Part shown: one piece after another, positions 1 through 6,680 of the stretch | Layout: the number at the start of each line of letters is the position of its first letter | Numbering within the stretch: the stretch's first letter is position 1 | Assembly (NCBI GenBank): GCA_964564025.1 | Contig: CAZLZO010000042.1 | Span: forward strand, 1-11,832 | Source: DRYM01 sp964564025 | Lineage (GTDB): Archaea; Thermoproteota; Thermoprotei_A; EX4484-217-1 | Direction of reading: 5' to 3' | Length of the DNA: 11,832 nt | The notes under the pieces: generated by a model | Told to the model about the DNA's origin: nothing | What the model saw: the letters and a program-made list of their open reading frames with translations, nothing else | Databases searched by the model: none | Translations under genes and position numbers: made by a program

Positions 1-281
1 TTAGCCAAAACAGTAGGAAAACGATAAAGACTACAGGAAACAAGTGTACCTAACCTTATCTTCTATGTTTTAGAGGCTAAAAATGAAAGTAAAGTCCAAG
101 CTTCGAAAACATTATCAGATGTTATAAATGGAAAGGGTATGAAATGATCTGTAACCCATATACTATGGAAGCCCAGTTCTTCAGCAATTTCAGCTAACTT
201 CATTATTCTCCTTAAAGCACTCGTAGAATTCTTAGGTAAACCGTAGAGAAACCCTTGAGGCAATAGGAGTCCGAACTTCAA
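1..281 (-). pseudogene. F420-dependent luciferase-like oxidoreductase, N-terminal part with in-frame TAG
   Basis: The first 72 codons read as the start of a bacterial-luciferase-like (LLM class) flavin/F420-dependent oxidoreductase: MKFGLLLPQG, then LAEIAEELGFHSIWVTDH and FEAWTLLSFLA, the usual first strands and helices of this TIM-barrel family. A TAG at 63-65 then stops the frame, but the same frame continues to the window edge as KIRLGTLVSC followed by YRFPTVLA, which fits the next family motif (T-x-[KR]-IRLGTLV, then YR-x-P-x-x-LAK). Exactly one codon is affected; GAG or TCG to TAG would be a single change. The start is TTG at 279-281, supported by a strong Shine-Dalgarno (GGGAGGAG, 287-294). 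Several other genes here end in TAG, so recoding is unlikely and a nonsense mutation, or a sequencing error, is the simpler reading. The 3' part lies outside the window. Confidence 0.75.
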
Positions 282-295
282 GTCCTCTCCTCCCG

Positions 296-333
296 AAGAA
301 TCTTTAAATTCAGCAAATACTTAGTTTAAAACG
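296..333. promoter_or_regulatory. Overlapping divergent archaeal promoters
   Basis: On the plus strand a TATA-like CTTTAAATT (302-310) sits about 25 bases before the abrupt start of the GC-rich island near 332. On the minus strand a TATA-like TTTTAAACT (324-331) would give a start near 300, leaving a short leader with the Shine-Dalgarno of the luciferase-like gene. Both are inferred from motif and spacing only. Confidence 0.4.
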
Positions 334-417
334 AGTGCCCCGGTCCCCGCGTGAGCCTAGAATGGGCGCCCCCGAGTCCCGGGGGCTTATGAGCGTTGGG
401 GCGGGTCACTCCCGGCC
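332..417 (+). ncRNA. Candidate structured small RNA (GC-rich island)
   Basis: This segment is strikingly GC-rich inside AT-rich DNA and encodes no convincing protein. It can close on itself: GAGTG (333-337) pairs with CACTC (407-411), runs of C near 338-349 can pair with G runs at 398-405 with a few mismatches, and GCCCCCG (368-374) forms a perfect 7-bp hairpin with CGGGGGC (380-386) over a 5-base loop. A GTGA (351-354) facing an ATGA (389-392) could give tandem G-A pairs as in a kink-turn, but competing pairings make this uncertain. An archaeal TATA box lies at the right distance upstream and the island is followed by a pyrimidine-rich stretch (418-445) that could terminate it. I recognise no tRNA, SRP, RNase P or 5S pattern; an H/ACA-type guide or the RNA end of a TnpB element are possibilities. 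The strand is inferred from the promoter. Confidence 0.45.
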
Positions 418-513
418 TTTAACACAACTCTTTTCCTACTGTTTCTTGTTTCTCACAGAGGCACTTAATACTTATTAGATAGATTAAAGAAGACTAAAGG
501 CTGAAACATCGAG

Positions 514-1047
514 CTAAGCCTTCTTATTAAGGAAATGACTATACATTAATAGTGCTACAATTGTTTTTCCATCTCTTATTTCACCGCTTACTATTTTCTT
601 TAGCGCTTCATCATATGGGATTATGACGTTTTCTAGAACCTCTGTTTCCTCAGGTTTCCTTACAGTTTTTTCTAGATTTTCCGCTAGAAATATGTGTAAA
701 ACTTCGTTTGAATAGCCTGGAGAAGTATATATTGACGCTAACTTTGTCCACTTATGAGCAATGTAACCTGTTTCTTCTTCGAGCTCTCTTTTAGCGCAAG
801 ATAATGGATCTTCATTAGGTTTCAATGTGCCTGCAGGTATTTCTAAAATCCATTGGTGAAGCGTTGTTCTAAACTGCTTTACTAGAAGAACTTTGTTACT
901 GTCTAGTATTGGGAGGATGGCGGAAGCTCCTGGAAAATTCACTATTTCCCTTAAAGCTACTCTTCCATTAGGTAGAAGTATTTGTTCCTTTATAATACTG
1001 AATTTTTTACCTGAATATGCTATTTCGGATTTTAAAATCCTAAACAT
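514..1047 (-). CDS. Nudix hydrolase, ADP-ribose pyrophosphatase type
   Basis: This 177-residue protein carries a complete Nudix box at residues 73-95: G73, E79, R87-E88-L89, E91-E92 and G94-Y95, matching G-x5-E-x7-REU-x-EE-x-GU. The glutamates of REUxEE bind the catalytic Mg2+. An upstream strand with ILPILD and VLLVKQFR (about residues 44-60), and a helix-rich C-terminus, resemble ADP-ribose pyrophosphatases of the NudF type, which hydrolyse ADP-ribose to AMP and ribose 5-phosphate. The substrate is inferred from this similarity; other nucleoside-diphosphate sugars are possible. The length is normal for the family. The ATG at 1045-1047 is the natural start; only a weak Shine-Dalgarno precedes it, and a TATA-like GTTTAAGC about 20 bases upstream suggests a short or absent leader. 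The stop codon is TAG. It appears to be a single-gene unit. Confidence 0.9.
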   Translation of the reverse strand: MFRILKSEIAYSGKKFSIIKEQILLPNGRVALREIVNFPGASAILPILDSNKVLLVKQFRTTLHQWILEIPAGTLKPNEDPLSCAKRELEEETGYIAHKWTKLASIYTSPGYSNEVLHIFLAENLEKTVRKPEETEVLENVIIPYDEALKKIVSGEIRDGKTIVALLMYSHFLNKKA

Positions 1048-1169
1048 GGAAAGTAACCTGCTTAAACATGTGCTAAGTGAATAGAAAGTTAGAATAACTA
1101 ATTAAGTTAGCTTAACGTGTGAGAACTAACTAAGCGAATTCACTATACTTAAATGTTAAGTCAAATCGT

Positions 1170-1469
1170 TTATGTGGACTCAACGAATTCTGGCTCTATG
1201 GGAGTCTTTATTTCCTCTATTTTATCAGATAGTTCCTCTATTTTCCTGAAAAGTTCATCAACAGTGTCTTTAAGTCTAAAGATTTCTCCTTCAAGAATCT
1301 CTATTCTTTCCTCACTTAAGCTTAACCTTCTTTTCTTTTCATGCCTTCTTTCAAGACCCTCCTTAATAAATATCTTTACCAAGTCGGTTATTTGAAGCCC
1401 GAATTCATTAGCTATTTCTCGAAGTTCTCTATACATTGCTTCAGGAACAGACAAGTGTATAGTTGGCAT
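1170..1469 (-). CDS. Ribbon-helix-helix regulator with coiled-coil tail
   Basis: The N-terminal 45 residues form a ribbon-helix-helix (CopG/MetJ-like) DNA-binding unit: a short strand PTIHLSVPEA, a helix MYRELREIANEFG, a turn, and a second helix ITDLVKIFIKEGLERR. Residues 50-90 are a heptad-like charged helix (repeated L, I and E/K), predicted to be a coiled coil for oligomerisation. I choose the ATG at 1467-1469 (99 residues) rather than an in-frame start 38 codons upstream, because GGGAG (1477-1481) is well placed, the family begins here, and the longer version would run through the promoter and operator DNA shared with the next gene. The neighbour is a divergent second regulator of the same fold, which suggests local autoregulation. 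The target genes are unknown. Confidence 0.8.
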   Translation of the reverse strand: MPTIHLSVPEAMYRELREIANEFGLQITDLVKIFIKEGLERRHEKKRRLSLSEERIEILEGEIFRLKDTVDELFRKIEELSDKIEEIKTPIEPEFVEST

Positions 1470-1480
1470 ATGTACACTCC

Positions 1481-1598
1481 CTAAAAGAACTCTCTCAAAA
1501 GAGAAATATAAATTATTCGCTCTCTTAGTACTACTAATGAGAGAATTCTCTTTAAGGAAAAGGATTAAATTCTCTCGATACAATCAGTAATACGGAGG
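1481..1598. promoter_or_regulatory. Shared operator/promoter region of two RHH genes
   Basis: The spacer between the divergent regulators is full of TCTC/GAGA half-sites: TCTC-AAAA-GAGA (1493-1504), arms TCTCTTAGTA (1521-1530) and TACTAatgAGAGA (1532-1544), the perfect palindrome GAGAATTCTC (1541-1550) and TTCTCTC (1570-1576). A minus-strand TATA-like TTTATATTT lies near 1505-1513, and a plus-strand ATTAAATT at 1564-1571 is about 29 bases before the Shine-Dalgarno GGAGG (1594-1598). Such repeated short dyads are what RHH dimers bind; the assignment is by position and symmetry only. Confidence 0.55.
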
Positions 1599-1607
1599 CG
1601 GGGTTCG

Positions 1608-1784
1608 ATGAGAGTAGTTACTTTTAAAATAGAAGAGGATTTACTAGAGCTTATAGACCAATATGCCGAACTTAGGGGAGAAACTCGTAGCGAAGTTATA
1701 AGAAAAGCATTACTTGAGCTTCTTAGGGAGGAAAGAGAGAAAATTAGAAGAGCAAAGTCTAAAAAGGTGAAAATAGTTATTTAA
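1608..1784 (+). CDS. Small CopG-type ribbon-helix-helix protein
   Basis: This 58-residue protein is almost all RHH domain: a strand MRVVTFKIEE, helix one DLLELIDQYAELRG, the T-R-S-E turn typical of CopG/NikR-like regulators (about residues 26-29), and helix two EVIRKALLELLREERE. A lysine/arginine-rich tail (IRRAKSKKVK) follows. The ATG at 1608 is preceded by GGAGG at 1594-1598, nine bases upstream. It acts as a dimeric DNA-binding protein or antitoxin-like regulator; no toxin gene follows, because the next gene downstream is convergent. It probably controls itself and the divergent RHH gene through the TCTC/GAGA sites between them. The stop is 40 bases from the convergent HD gene, across an AT-only stretch. 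Confidence 0.85.
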   Translation: MRVVTFKIEEDLLELIDQYAELRGETRSEVIRKALLELLREEREKIRRAKSKKVKIVI

Positions 1785-1824
1785 ATTTCAAATTTAAATT
1801 TCTTAAGCATTTCATCCCTGGTTT

Positions 1825-3288
1825 TTACATAGTTACACCTGGTGTTGTCCCAAAGACTTCTATGAAGACATTGCGAATAATTTCTTCAAGCATCTTCCTT
1901 TTTTCAAAATCTCTAAGCAACTCTACTGGACCATAGACAGTATAGGTTATTTTGGGTTGCAAACCTGCATCCTCCAAAACCCTTGATAAAGGTATTCCAT
2001 CAACGATCTTTATTGCTCCCTCAGTTTTTCTAGCGAGATGAATGAAATGTAGAGGATAGGGTAGTGCAGGCAACGTTTTCTTCATGTTATGATCGATCCA
2101 GAACTCCTCAATATAATCTTTAAACCCTTTGTCTTCAAGATTCTCCTTAAGAACTTTAAGTATTTCTTTAGCAGCTACTGTTGGATCACCAAATCTATAG
2201 AAGAATGGTGCATTATGAGCAGGCAAAGATATTTCATAAGGCTTACCTACAGGTTTCCACCTCTTCCGACGATTAATAATATCATCAGCATACTGCTTAG
2301 CTAATTTCACGTCCTCGCCTGTTTCAGCTAATGATTTTATCATGTAAAGTATTGAGTAATCGTCAAGTTCAAGATAACTCTCATAACTACCTTCTTTAAT
2401 CTTTAGTACACGTTCTTCAAGATTTAGAGCCTCTTTAACGTGGGCCATCATTAACTGAATAGTGTGTTCAAAAGACCTACATATGGGGTGTAAATATACT
2501 GTTTCAAACATGTACTGTCTACTCTGTAGGAAACTTCTTAAGGTGTTAATGTTTTTCTCGTCTAAAACTATTAGGTCATTATAAGGATAACTGTAAAATA
2601 TTAGTCTATAGTAATCAATTGTTCCATACTCCTTCGTACCAGCATAGTAGCTATCCCTCATTAGAAAATCCATTATGTCTGCTGGGTAAATCCAATTTTT
2701 AACTACCTTCTGGAGAAGCTTAATTACGTTAGGATCTAAGGGATTATAAGGCTCTAAAAGCTTAAGAACAAGTTCGTAAAGATTATCAAAACCATATTCT
2801 TTCCCAAGTTTCTCAATTAATATGCCTAGTTCAGTATATTTAATTAAAGCTACACCTACTTTCTCGTGATCATTAAGATTCTCCTTACGTAAAACATCGC
2901 TTTTTGCAAGTATTGCTTCTTCAAAAGAATGACTATAAGGGCCATGGCCGACATCATGTAGAAGACCAGCTATTCTAGACGCCTCTATAAGTTCTTGCAT
3001 AGAGTATCCTTCTAAAACCTCGTCACCTTCTAAGGAAGTAGCTATAGATAGTAAATGTTCACTGAAGAGACCAGCTAAATGCATAACCCCTAAGCTATGC
3101 TGGAATCTTTTATGGTCAGCTCCCGGATAGATGTAATGTGCTATTTGAAGCTGATGAATTCTCCTAAGCCTCTGCATAAAAGGCGTGTCTATGATTTTAC
3201 CTTCAACTTCTTTAATGAAAGGTATGTAATTATATATAGGATCCCTAATGAAACCCCACTTAAGCTTAGAAACATCCCTAATTACCAT
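1825..3288 (-). CDS. HD-superfamily phosphohydrolase (COG1078, SAMHD1/dGTPase-like)
   Basis: A 487-residue HD-domain protein. The metal-binding set is visible: H64 in RFQHSLGVMH, H111-D112 in AGLLHDVGHGPYSH with H115 and H120, and an acidic motif with D204, D207 and D212 in ADIMDFLMRDSYYAGT. The N-terminal DPIYNYI and DTPFMQRLRRIHQL are typical of COG1078, a family related to dNTP triphosphohydrolases. The likely role is metal-dependent hydrolysis of deoxynucleoside triphosphates or other nucleotides in the cytoplasm; the exact substrate is inferred from the family. The C-terminal third (from about residue 330) is less conserved. The length is normal and no catalytic residue appears lost. The start is ATG at 3286-3288 with GAGGT about 11 bases upstream; a TATA-like element lies near 3331-3341. 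Confidence 0.88.
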   Translation of the reverse strand: MVIRDVSKLKWGFIRDPIYNYIPFIKEVEGKIIDTPFMQRLRRIHQLQIAHYIYPGADHKRFQHSLGVMHLAGLFSEHLLSIATSLEGDEVLEGYSMQELIEASRIAGLLHDVGHGPYSHSFEEAILAKSDVLRKENLNDHEKVGVALIKYTELGILIEKLGKEYGFDNLYELVLKLLEPYNPLDPNVIKLLQKVVKNWIYPADIMDFLMRDSYYAGTKEYGTIDYYRLIFYSYPYNDLIVLDEKNINTLRSFLQSRQYMFETVYLHPICRSFEHTIQLMMAHVKEALNLEERVLKIKEGSYESYLELDDYSILYMIKSLAETGEDVKLAKQYADDIINRRKRWKPVGKPYEISLPAHNAPFFYRFGDPTVAAKEILKVLKENLEDKGFKDYIEEFWIDHNMKKTLPALPYPLHFIHLARKTEGAIKIVDGIPLSRVLEDAGLQPKITYTVYGPVELLRDFEKRKMLEEIIRNVFIEVFGTTPGVTM

Positions 3289-3381
3289 AACTCAAACTAC
3301 CTCAAATCTAACTTTCTATAGAGAAGCCTAAATATTAGTTACTTTAACCTCTTACGTTTAAACAATAAGTATAATGTTAAA

Positions 3382-3717
3382 CTATATTATTTCTACTTCT
3401 CCATTTATGAAGAAGTTATTTTCTGTCAGCAGTAAAAGTAAGTCTTCAAAAATATCGTTTTCACCGTTTGCATCCACTGTAACACTCCATTTAAAAGCCA
3501 TTTTACTTCCTAAATTACTTATACCAGAAACTTCAATCGTTATTTTACCCCAAAGGGTTTCCGGAATTTCCTTTTTAAGTTTACTCCATAACTTCTCAAC
3601 ATATTCGAAAGCCTCACTCATAGAGAAGCCCAAAACAGTTAGTTTTGAATCGGAAATTATTATTCCAAGAGTTTGCTTGACCTCTATACTATCTCTACTT
3701 TCCACTTCAAATAGCAC
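3382..3717 (-). CDS. Hypothetical protein, 111 residues
   Basis: I do not recognise this protein. It reads as a compact alpha/beta domain: strands VKQTLGIIISDSKLTVLGFS, a helix MSEAFEYVEKLWSKLKKEIPE (about 33-53), strands KITIEVSGIS and KMAFKWSVTVDA, and a final helix EDLLLLLTEN followed by a short strand GEVEII. There are no cysteines, signal peptide or membrane segment, so it is probably cytoplasmic. The GTG at 3715-3717 lies about 25 bases from the minus-strand TATA CTTTATAAAG (3737-3747), which suggests a leaderless transcript starting at the GTG. A later GTG (V-E-S, four codons on) is a less likely start. The stop is TAG. It is flanked by the HD gene and the PA14 gene, both leftward, but the promoter suggests separate expression. 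Confidence 0.6.
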   Translation of the reverse strand: MLFEVESRDSIEVKQTLGIIISDSKLTVLGFSMSEAFEYVEKLWSKLKKEIPETLWGKITIEVSGISNLGSKMAFKWSVTVDANGENDIFEDLLLLLTENNFFINGEVEII

Positions 3718-3736
3718 CCACTACGTAGTTACTTAA

Positions 3737-3759
3737 AGCTTTATAAAGTACTTTATAAG
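3737..3759. promoter_or_regulatory. Near-palindrome holding the TATA box of the 111-residue gene
   Basis: GCTTTATAAAG-TACTTTATAAGC reads nearly the same on both strands, with a perfect AAAGTACTTT core and a TTTATAA/TTATAAA on each side. The minus-strand TATA is at the correct distance from the GTG at 3717. It may be an operator over the promoter; with A/T stems only, it makes a poor terminator for the upstream PA14 gene. Confidence 0.4.
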
Positions 3760-3772
3760 CATTTACTTAATA

Positions 3773-4504
3773 TTATCCTTCCCCTAATTGAAATACGTCG
3801 CCGCCCCATACATCCCTTATTACGGGGCTTTCGAAGAGATGTTTCCCATCAGGTGTAAGTATTTTAAAGTATCCGTCAACAGGCTTTATGAGCTTAGAGG
3901 CATTAAGTATTGCCTTATTTCTCTTATTTGCTTTAGCTTCAAGTATTTTCCCACCGCTCCAGAACTCTACTCTATACCCTTCTGGAACACCTTCCACAAC
4001 AATCTTATTGTCTGACGGTATTGCAAAGTTTTCTTGAGGTATAACTTCAGCTACTCCATCGGGCCTAATCCATCCCAAAATTATTTCGCCGAAAGCATAT
4101 TTATTGTAGAATCTTAGAAATAACTTATGGTAGTCGGCACCTAACCCTAGTAGGTCACTATGATAAACTGTTGGTGCTTGATCTTTCCATGCATCGACAA
4201 TTAGTTCATCGTTAAGCCATAGTTTAGCACCATCATCTGTTAACAAGTAAAATCTATAGAGACCCCCCTGAGTTACTCTTAAAAAGCCTTCCCATTCTAC
4301 ACCGAAGAAATCAGCTGGTATTTCGGGTGCTGGCTTATCCCACCAAACAAAGTTTATTTGTGGATCTATTCTTTCAAGTCTTAGGTTTTCCTCGACAAAC
4401 TGTTCTTCTAATGGTTTTTCAGGTGATAAAACATAGTATTTTCCTTTAAGACCGTTTACTAGTCCCTTCTTTATTCTTACTAGAACATACTTAGTTTCAG
4501 ACAT
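3773..4504 (-). CDS. PA14-domain protein without export signal
   Basis: Residues about 17-160 form a PA14 domain: GLKGKYYVLS near the start, FFGVEWEGFLRVTQGG (66-81), YRFYLLTDDGAKLWLNDELI (83-102) with the hallmark DDG at 90-92, and HKLFLRFYN then GEIILGWIRPDG (139-150). PA14 domains are beta-barrels that usually bind carbohydrate, often with Ca2+ near the Asp pair. A second beta-rich part (168-235) ends in a WGGDVF motif. There is no signal peptide or membrane anchor, which is odd because PA14 domains are usually extracellular; the N-terminus MSETKYVLVRIKKG is clearly cytoplasmic in character. The ATG at 4502-4504 has a strong GGGAGG about 10 bases upstream. No glycosidase or protease domain is attached, so the role is unknown; binding of a sugar or polysaccharide is an inference. 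Confidence 0.8.
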   Translation of the reverse strand: MSETKYVLVRIKKGLVNGLKGKYYVLSPEKPLEEQFVEENLRLERIDPQINFVWWDKPAPEIPADFFGVEWEGFLRVTQGGLYRFYLLTDDGAKLWLNDELIVDAWKDQAPTVYHSDLLGLGADYHKLFLRFYNKYAFGEIILGWIRPDGVAEVIPQENFAIPSDNKIVVEGVPEGYRVEFWSGGKILEAKANKRNKAILNASKLIKPVDGYFKILTPDGKHLFESPVIRDVWGGDVFQLGEG

Positions 4505-4586
4505 TACGTAGTAACCTCCCTTTTCATAGAAGAGTTATTCTTAAGTGTTCCTTTAAAAAATCTAGGGTACATCATAAAAGTTTTCT

Positions 4587-5084
4587 TTACTTAAGAGGTT
4601 TAACCATAAGATATGCGTCCTCTCCATCTAAATAATATGATGGTATAATTTTCTTTTTCACAAACCCCAATTTCTCGTAAAGCTTTATAGCTGGCGTATT
4701 TGAGACCCTAACTTCTAAATAAACCTCTTTAGCACCATAATTTCTTAAGCCCTCTATTGAAGCCCTCATAAGAGCTGTACCTATACCTCTTCTTCTATAA
4801 CCTTCGAGAACAGCTAAGGAAACAATATGTCCCTTCTTTACAAGCCCAAGCTTAGTATGTCCCCATCCAAGTTCAACACGCGACATAACATAACCTACAA
4901 CTTCACCATTAACCTCAGCTACAAAAAAGGCGTTAGGCCATTTATTTAAGTGCTCTACGAAAAAATATCTCGTGTAGTTTTCTGGCAATGAAACCCTATT
5001 TATGTAAATTATTCTATCTAGGTCTTTAATTGTAGCTTTTCTCACAACAAAACCTTCCTTGATGCAGTTACTTTCCAGCATCAT
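4587..5084 (-). CDS. Archaeal N-terminal acetyltransferase, GNAT family (Ard1/RimI-like)
   Basis: A 165-residue GNAT acetyltransferase of the archaeal Ard1/RimI group, which acetylates N-termini of proteins after methionine removal, using acetyl-CoA. The acetyl-CoA pyrophosphate-binding motif is RRRGIG (about 97-102) after the strand GHIVSLAVLEGY; the following YLEVRVSNTPAIKLYEKLGF and YYLDGEDAYLM are characteristic of this family. An N-terminal extension of about ten residues (MMLESNCIKE) precedes the core. Two adjacent ATG codons (5084 and 5081) can start it; GAGG about seven bases upstream supports them. The gene is divergent from the DUF488 gene. Confidence 0.88.
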   Translation of the reverse strand: MMLESNCIKEGFVVRKATIKDLDRIIYINRVSLPENYTRYFFVEHLNKWPNAFFVAEVNGEVVGYVMSRVELGWGHTKLGLVKKGHIVSLAVLEGYRRRGIGTALMRASIEGLRNYGAKEVYLEVRVSNTPAIKLYEKLGFVKKKIIPSYYLDGEDAYLMVKPLK

Positions 5085-5159
5085 ATTATGCCTCTAAAGC
5101 AATTTCCAGTAAATCTCTAATATTTTTGGAAAATAATAAAACATTATGGTAAAAGTAAG

Positions 5160-5375
5160 TTGGTAAGAACGATTTATACCATAGGACATTCTAATAGGAG
5201 TTTTGAAGAATTTGTAAAGATACTACTATCCTACAAAATATCTACAGTAATCGATGTTAGAAGGTTTCCTACAAGTAAGAAGTATCCGCATTTTGAAAGA
5301 AAATATCTGGAAAATAAGCTATTGGAACATGGTATCAAATACTATTGGTTAGGTGAACTCTTAGGAGGATATAGA
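5160..5375 (+). pseudogene. DUF488-family protein, 5' half, interrupted by insertion
   Basis: This encodes the N-terminal half of a DUF488 protein: the family signature YTIGHSNRSFEEF, then VIDVRRFPTSKK with the conserved DVR, PHFERKYLE and LGELLGGYR. The reading then runs into inserted DNA and stops at 5406-5408. The second half resumes at 6861. DUF488 proteins are small conserved cytoplasmic proteins of unclear biochemistry. The only in-frame start that fits is TTG at 5160; an ATG at 5146 lies in another frame and reads only six codons. A TATA-like AATAATAAA (5132-5140) about 25 bases upstream suggests a nearly leaderless transcript. The half gene shows no other lesions, so the insertion looks recent. 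Confidence 0.85.
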
Positions 5376-5413
5376 GATGGAGGGTCTGCAACTGTTTCTT
5401 GTCTGTAGGTCTT

Positions 5414-6511
5414 TTAAGGTTTTTGTAGGTTTTGATATGCCTCTTTAGGTCTTAGTCCTAGGTATTCTAGTGCTAGAATGTATGCTGATGCAGTATGTCT
5501 GTCTAAACCAAGGTCTTTAGCTATCAGTCCCGCTAGCTTACTCGTGTATGCTGGGTTTACAAAGAATGGTTTTAGTCCATACCTTAATGCCTTAAGTATG
5601 AACATCTGCGATGCTTTTCGCTTAGTCCATCTACTTATTTTGCGATTAACAGTACTATTCTTGGTGAACCTTCTTGTCTTTATAATATTCGGGTCTTCGA
5701 AGACTACTACACCGCATCCATGATGGTAGCAGTAATCCATAATCTCAGATAGTACTTGAGACTGCTTTGTCTTCCTTGCAATCCTCGGGTAGCCGTGACT
5801 TGTGGTTTCTGGAAACCACCAAGTCTTATGGTCTAGTAGCTCTCCTTTAGGTGATACTATGGCTAAGTTTGCTCTATCACTATTCCAGTCAATACCACCA
5901 ATATTACGTCCTCTAGGCTTATCATATATTCTTCTATACTTAAGATAAAGATCTACTGGCACTATGAATTGGAGCTCAACTAAAGCTTCATCCCTTGAAT
6001 AATCTCTTATAATACACCTGGCATTATAGCCGAGAAGCTTACTAGAACCGAGCTCATATAATTCCTTTATAATTTCAGTATGTGTTTTTAATGGCTTAAT
6101 AGGTAGCTTTATCCTCTTTATCCCGAACTTCTCCGCAAAGACTACTACTCTTACTTCATTCGGTGATGAAAGCCTTATGTTGCGGTTTCCCTTGTCTAGT
6201 CTATCACCTATGGACTCAAACATAAACCATTGTCTTAGCTGTTTAACTTTTCTTCCTTTTCTCTTTGCTGACTTGTACATTTCCCTAGCTCTCTCATAAC
6301 ACGCATGAGCATATTTCTGGTTAGGAACAAAACGTTTAATCTTAAACATACACTCCTTCATAGGTATCTTACTCTCTAAACACTCAAGTGCCGTGAGGAC
6401 TCCAAGACGATACATTCTAGCAGTAAATACCAACTTAGCTATAGCATCACTATCACGTACTTTACCAAAACCCCTTACTGTTACACGGTCAATTATGGCT
6501 TCTCTTATCAT
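5414..6511 (-). CDS. tnpB: TnpB-related RuvC-like endonuclease, zinc finger absent
   Basis: A 365-residue protein of the TnpB (IS605 OrfB) superfamily. The RuvC nuclease motifs are visible: I, GGIDWNSDRANLAIV with D208; II, VVVFEDPNI with E272; III, GLDRHTASAYILALEYLGL with D337 as the likely third acid. Canonical TnpB has two CxxC pairs between NPAYTS and motif III; here NPAYTSKLAGLIAKDLGLD runs straight on with no cysteines, so the zinc finger has been lost. This resembles the class annotated as TnpB-related rather than the standard RNA-guided nuclease. The N-terminal 200 residues hold basic helices suited to RNA or DNA binding (KSAKRKGRKVKQLRQW). The ATG at 6509-6511 overlaps the stop of the AbrB-like gene (ATGA), implying coupled translation. 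All three acids appear present, so it may still cut; nuclease activity is inferred, not shown. Confidence 0.88.
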   Translation of the reverse strand: MIREAIIDRVTVRGFGKVRDSDAIAKLVFTARMYRLGVLTALECLESKIPMKECMFKIKRFVPNQKYAHACYERAREMYKSAKRKGRKVKQLRQWFMFESIGDRLDKGNRNIRLSSPNEVRVVVFAEKFGIKRIKLPIKPLKTHTEIIKELYELGSSKLLGYNARCIIRDYSRDEALVELQFIVPVDLYLKYRRIYDKPRGRNIGGIDWNSDRANLAIVSPKGELLDHKTWWFPETTSHGYPRIARKTKQSQVLSEIMDYCYHHGCGVVVFEDPNIIKTRRFTKNSTVNRKISRWTKRKASQMFILKALRYGLKPFFVNPAYTSKLAGLIAKDLGLDRHTASAYILALEYLGLRPKEAYQNLQKP

Positions 6512-6663
6512 GGATTAGCACCCTTCCTAAGAATAATAACAATTACTTCCTCTCCACGATACTTTTCAGCAACTCTCTCATACTCCCTGGGAACATAGAT
6601 TACATAACCTCTCCGACCCCATCTTGATATTTTTCCCTCAAATACTAACAATACTTCACTCAC
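6508..6663 (-). CDS. Small AbrB/DUF2080-like transposase-associated protein
   Basis: A 51-residue ORF directly upstream of tnpB and overlapping it by four bases (ATGA). The sequence starts SEVLLVFEGKISRWGRRGYV, then IYVPREYERVAEKYRGEEVIVIIL: a swapped-hairpin (SpoVT/AbrB-like) pattern with the typical G-x-V-x-VP turn, followed by a strand. Small proteins of this kind, called DUF2080 transposase-associated in some archaea, sit before tnpB genes. It probably binds DNA as a dimer and may repress the element's promoter or help TnpB; this is inference. GTG at 6661-6663 or TTG at 6664-6666 can start it. The shared TATA box centred near 6692 is about 26 bases away, pointing to a leaderless message. 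Its stop lies inside the tnpB start, so both are one transcript. Confidence 0.72.
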   Translation of the reverse strand: MSEVLLVFEGKISRWGRRGYVIYVPREYERVAEKYRGEEVIVIILRKGANP

Positions 6664-6680
6664 CAATAAATATTAGAGAA

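Noticed and set aside
8..444. A 14-bp exact inverted match, AAACAGTAGGAAAA at 8-21 against 431-444.
   Set aside because: The first copy is explained by luciferase-family coding sequence and the length is near what chance allows in A-rich DNA of this size; no other end features frame the interval.
1470..1583. A 38-codon N-terminal extension of the leftward RHH protein.
   Set aside because: It crosses the promoter and operator dyads, lacks family similarity, and the internal ATG at 1469 has a good Shine-Dalgarno.
5146..5166. ATG six-codon mini-ORF overlapping the DUF488 start.
   Set aside because: Too short to support as a gene; it could be a remnant of start-site mutation, but the TTG frame alone fits the family.
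438..5402. ACTGTTTCTTGT shared by 438-449 and the left end of the TnpB element at 5391-5402.
   Set aside because: Only 12 bases, low complexity, and the surrounding sequence does not align; not enough to call a second element end at 438.
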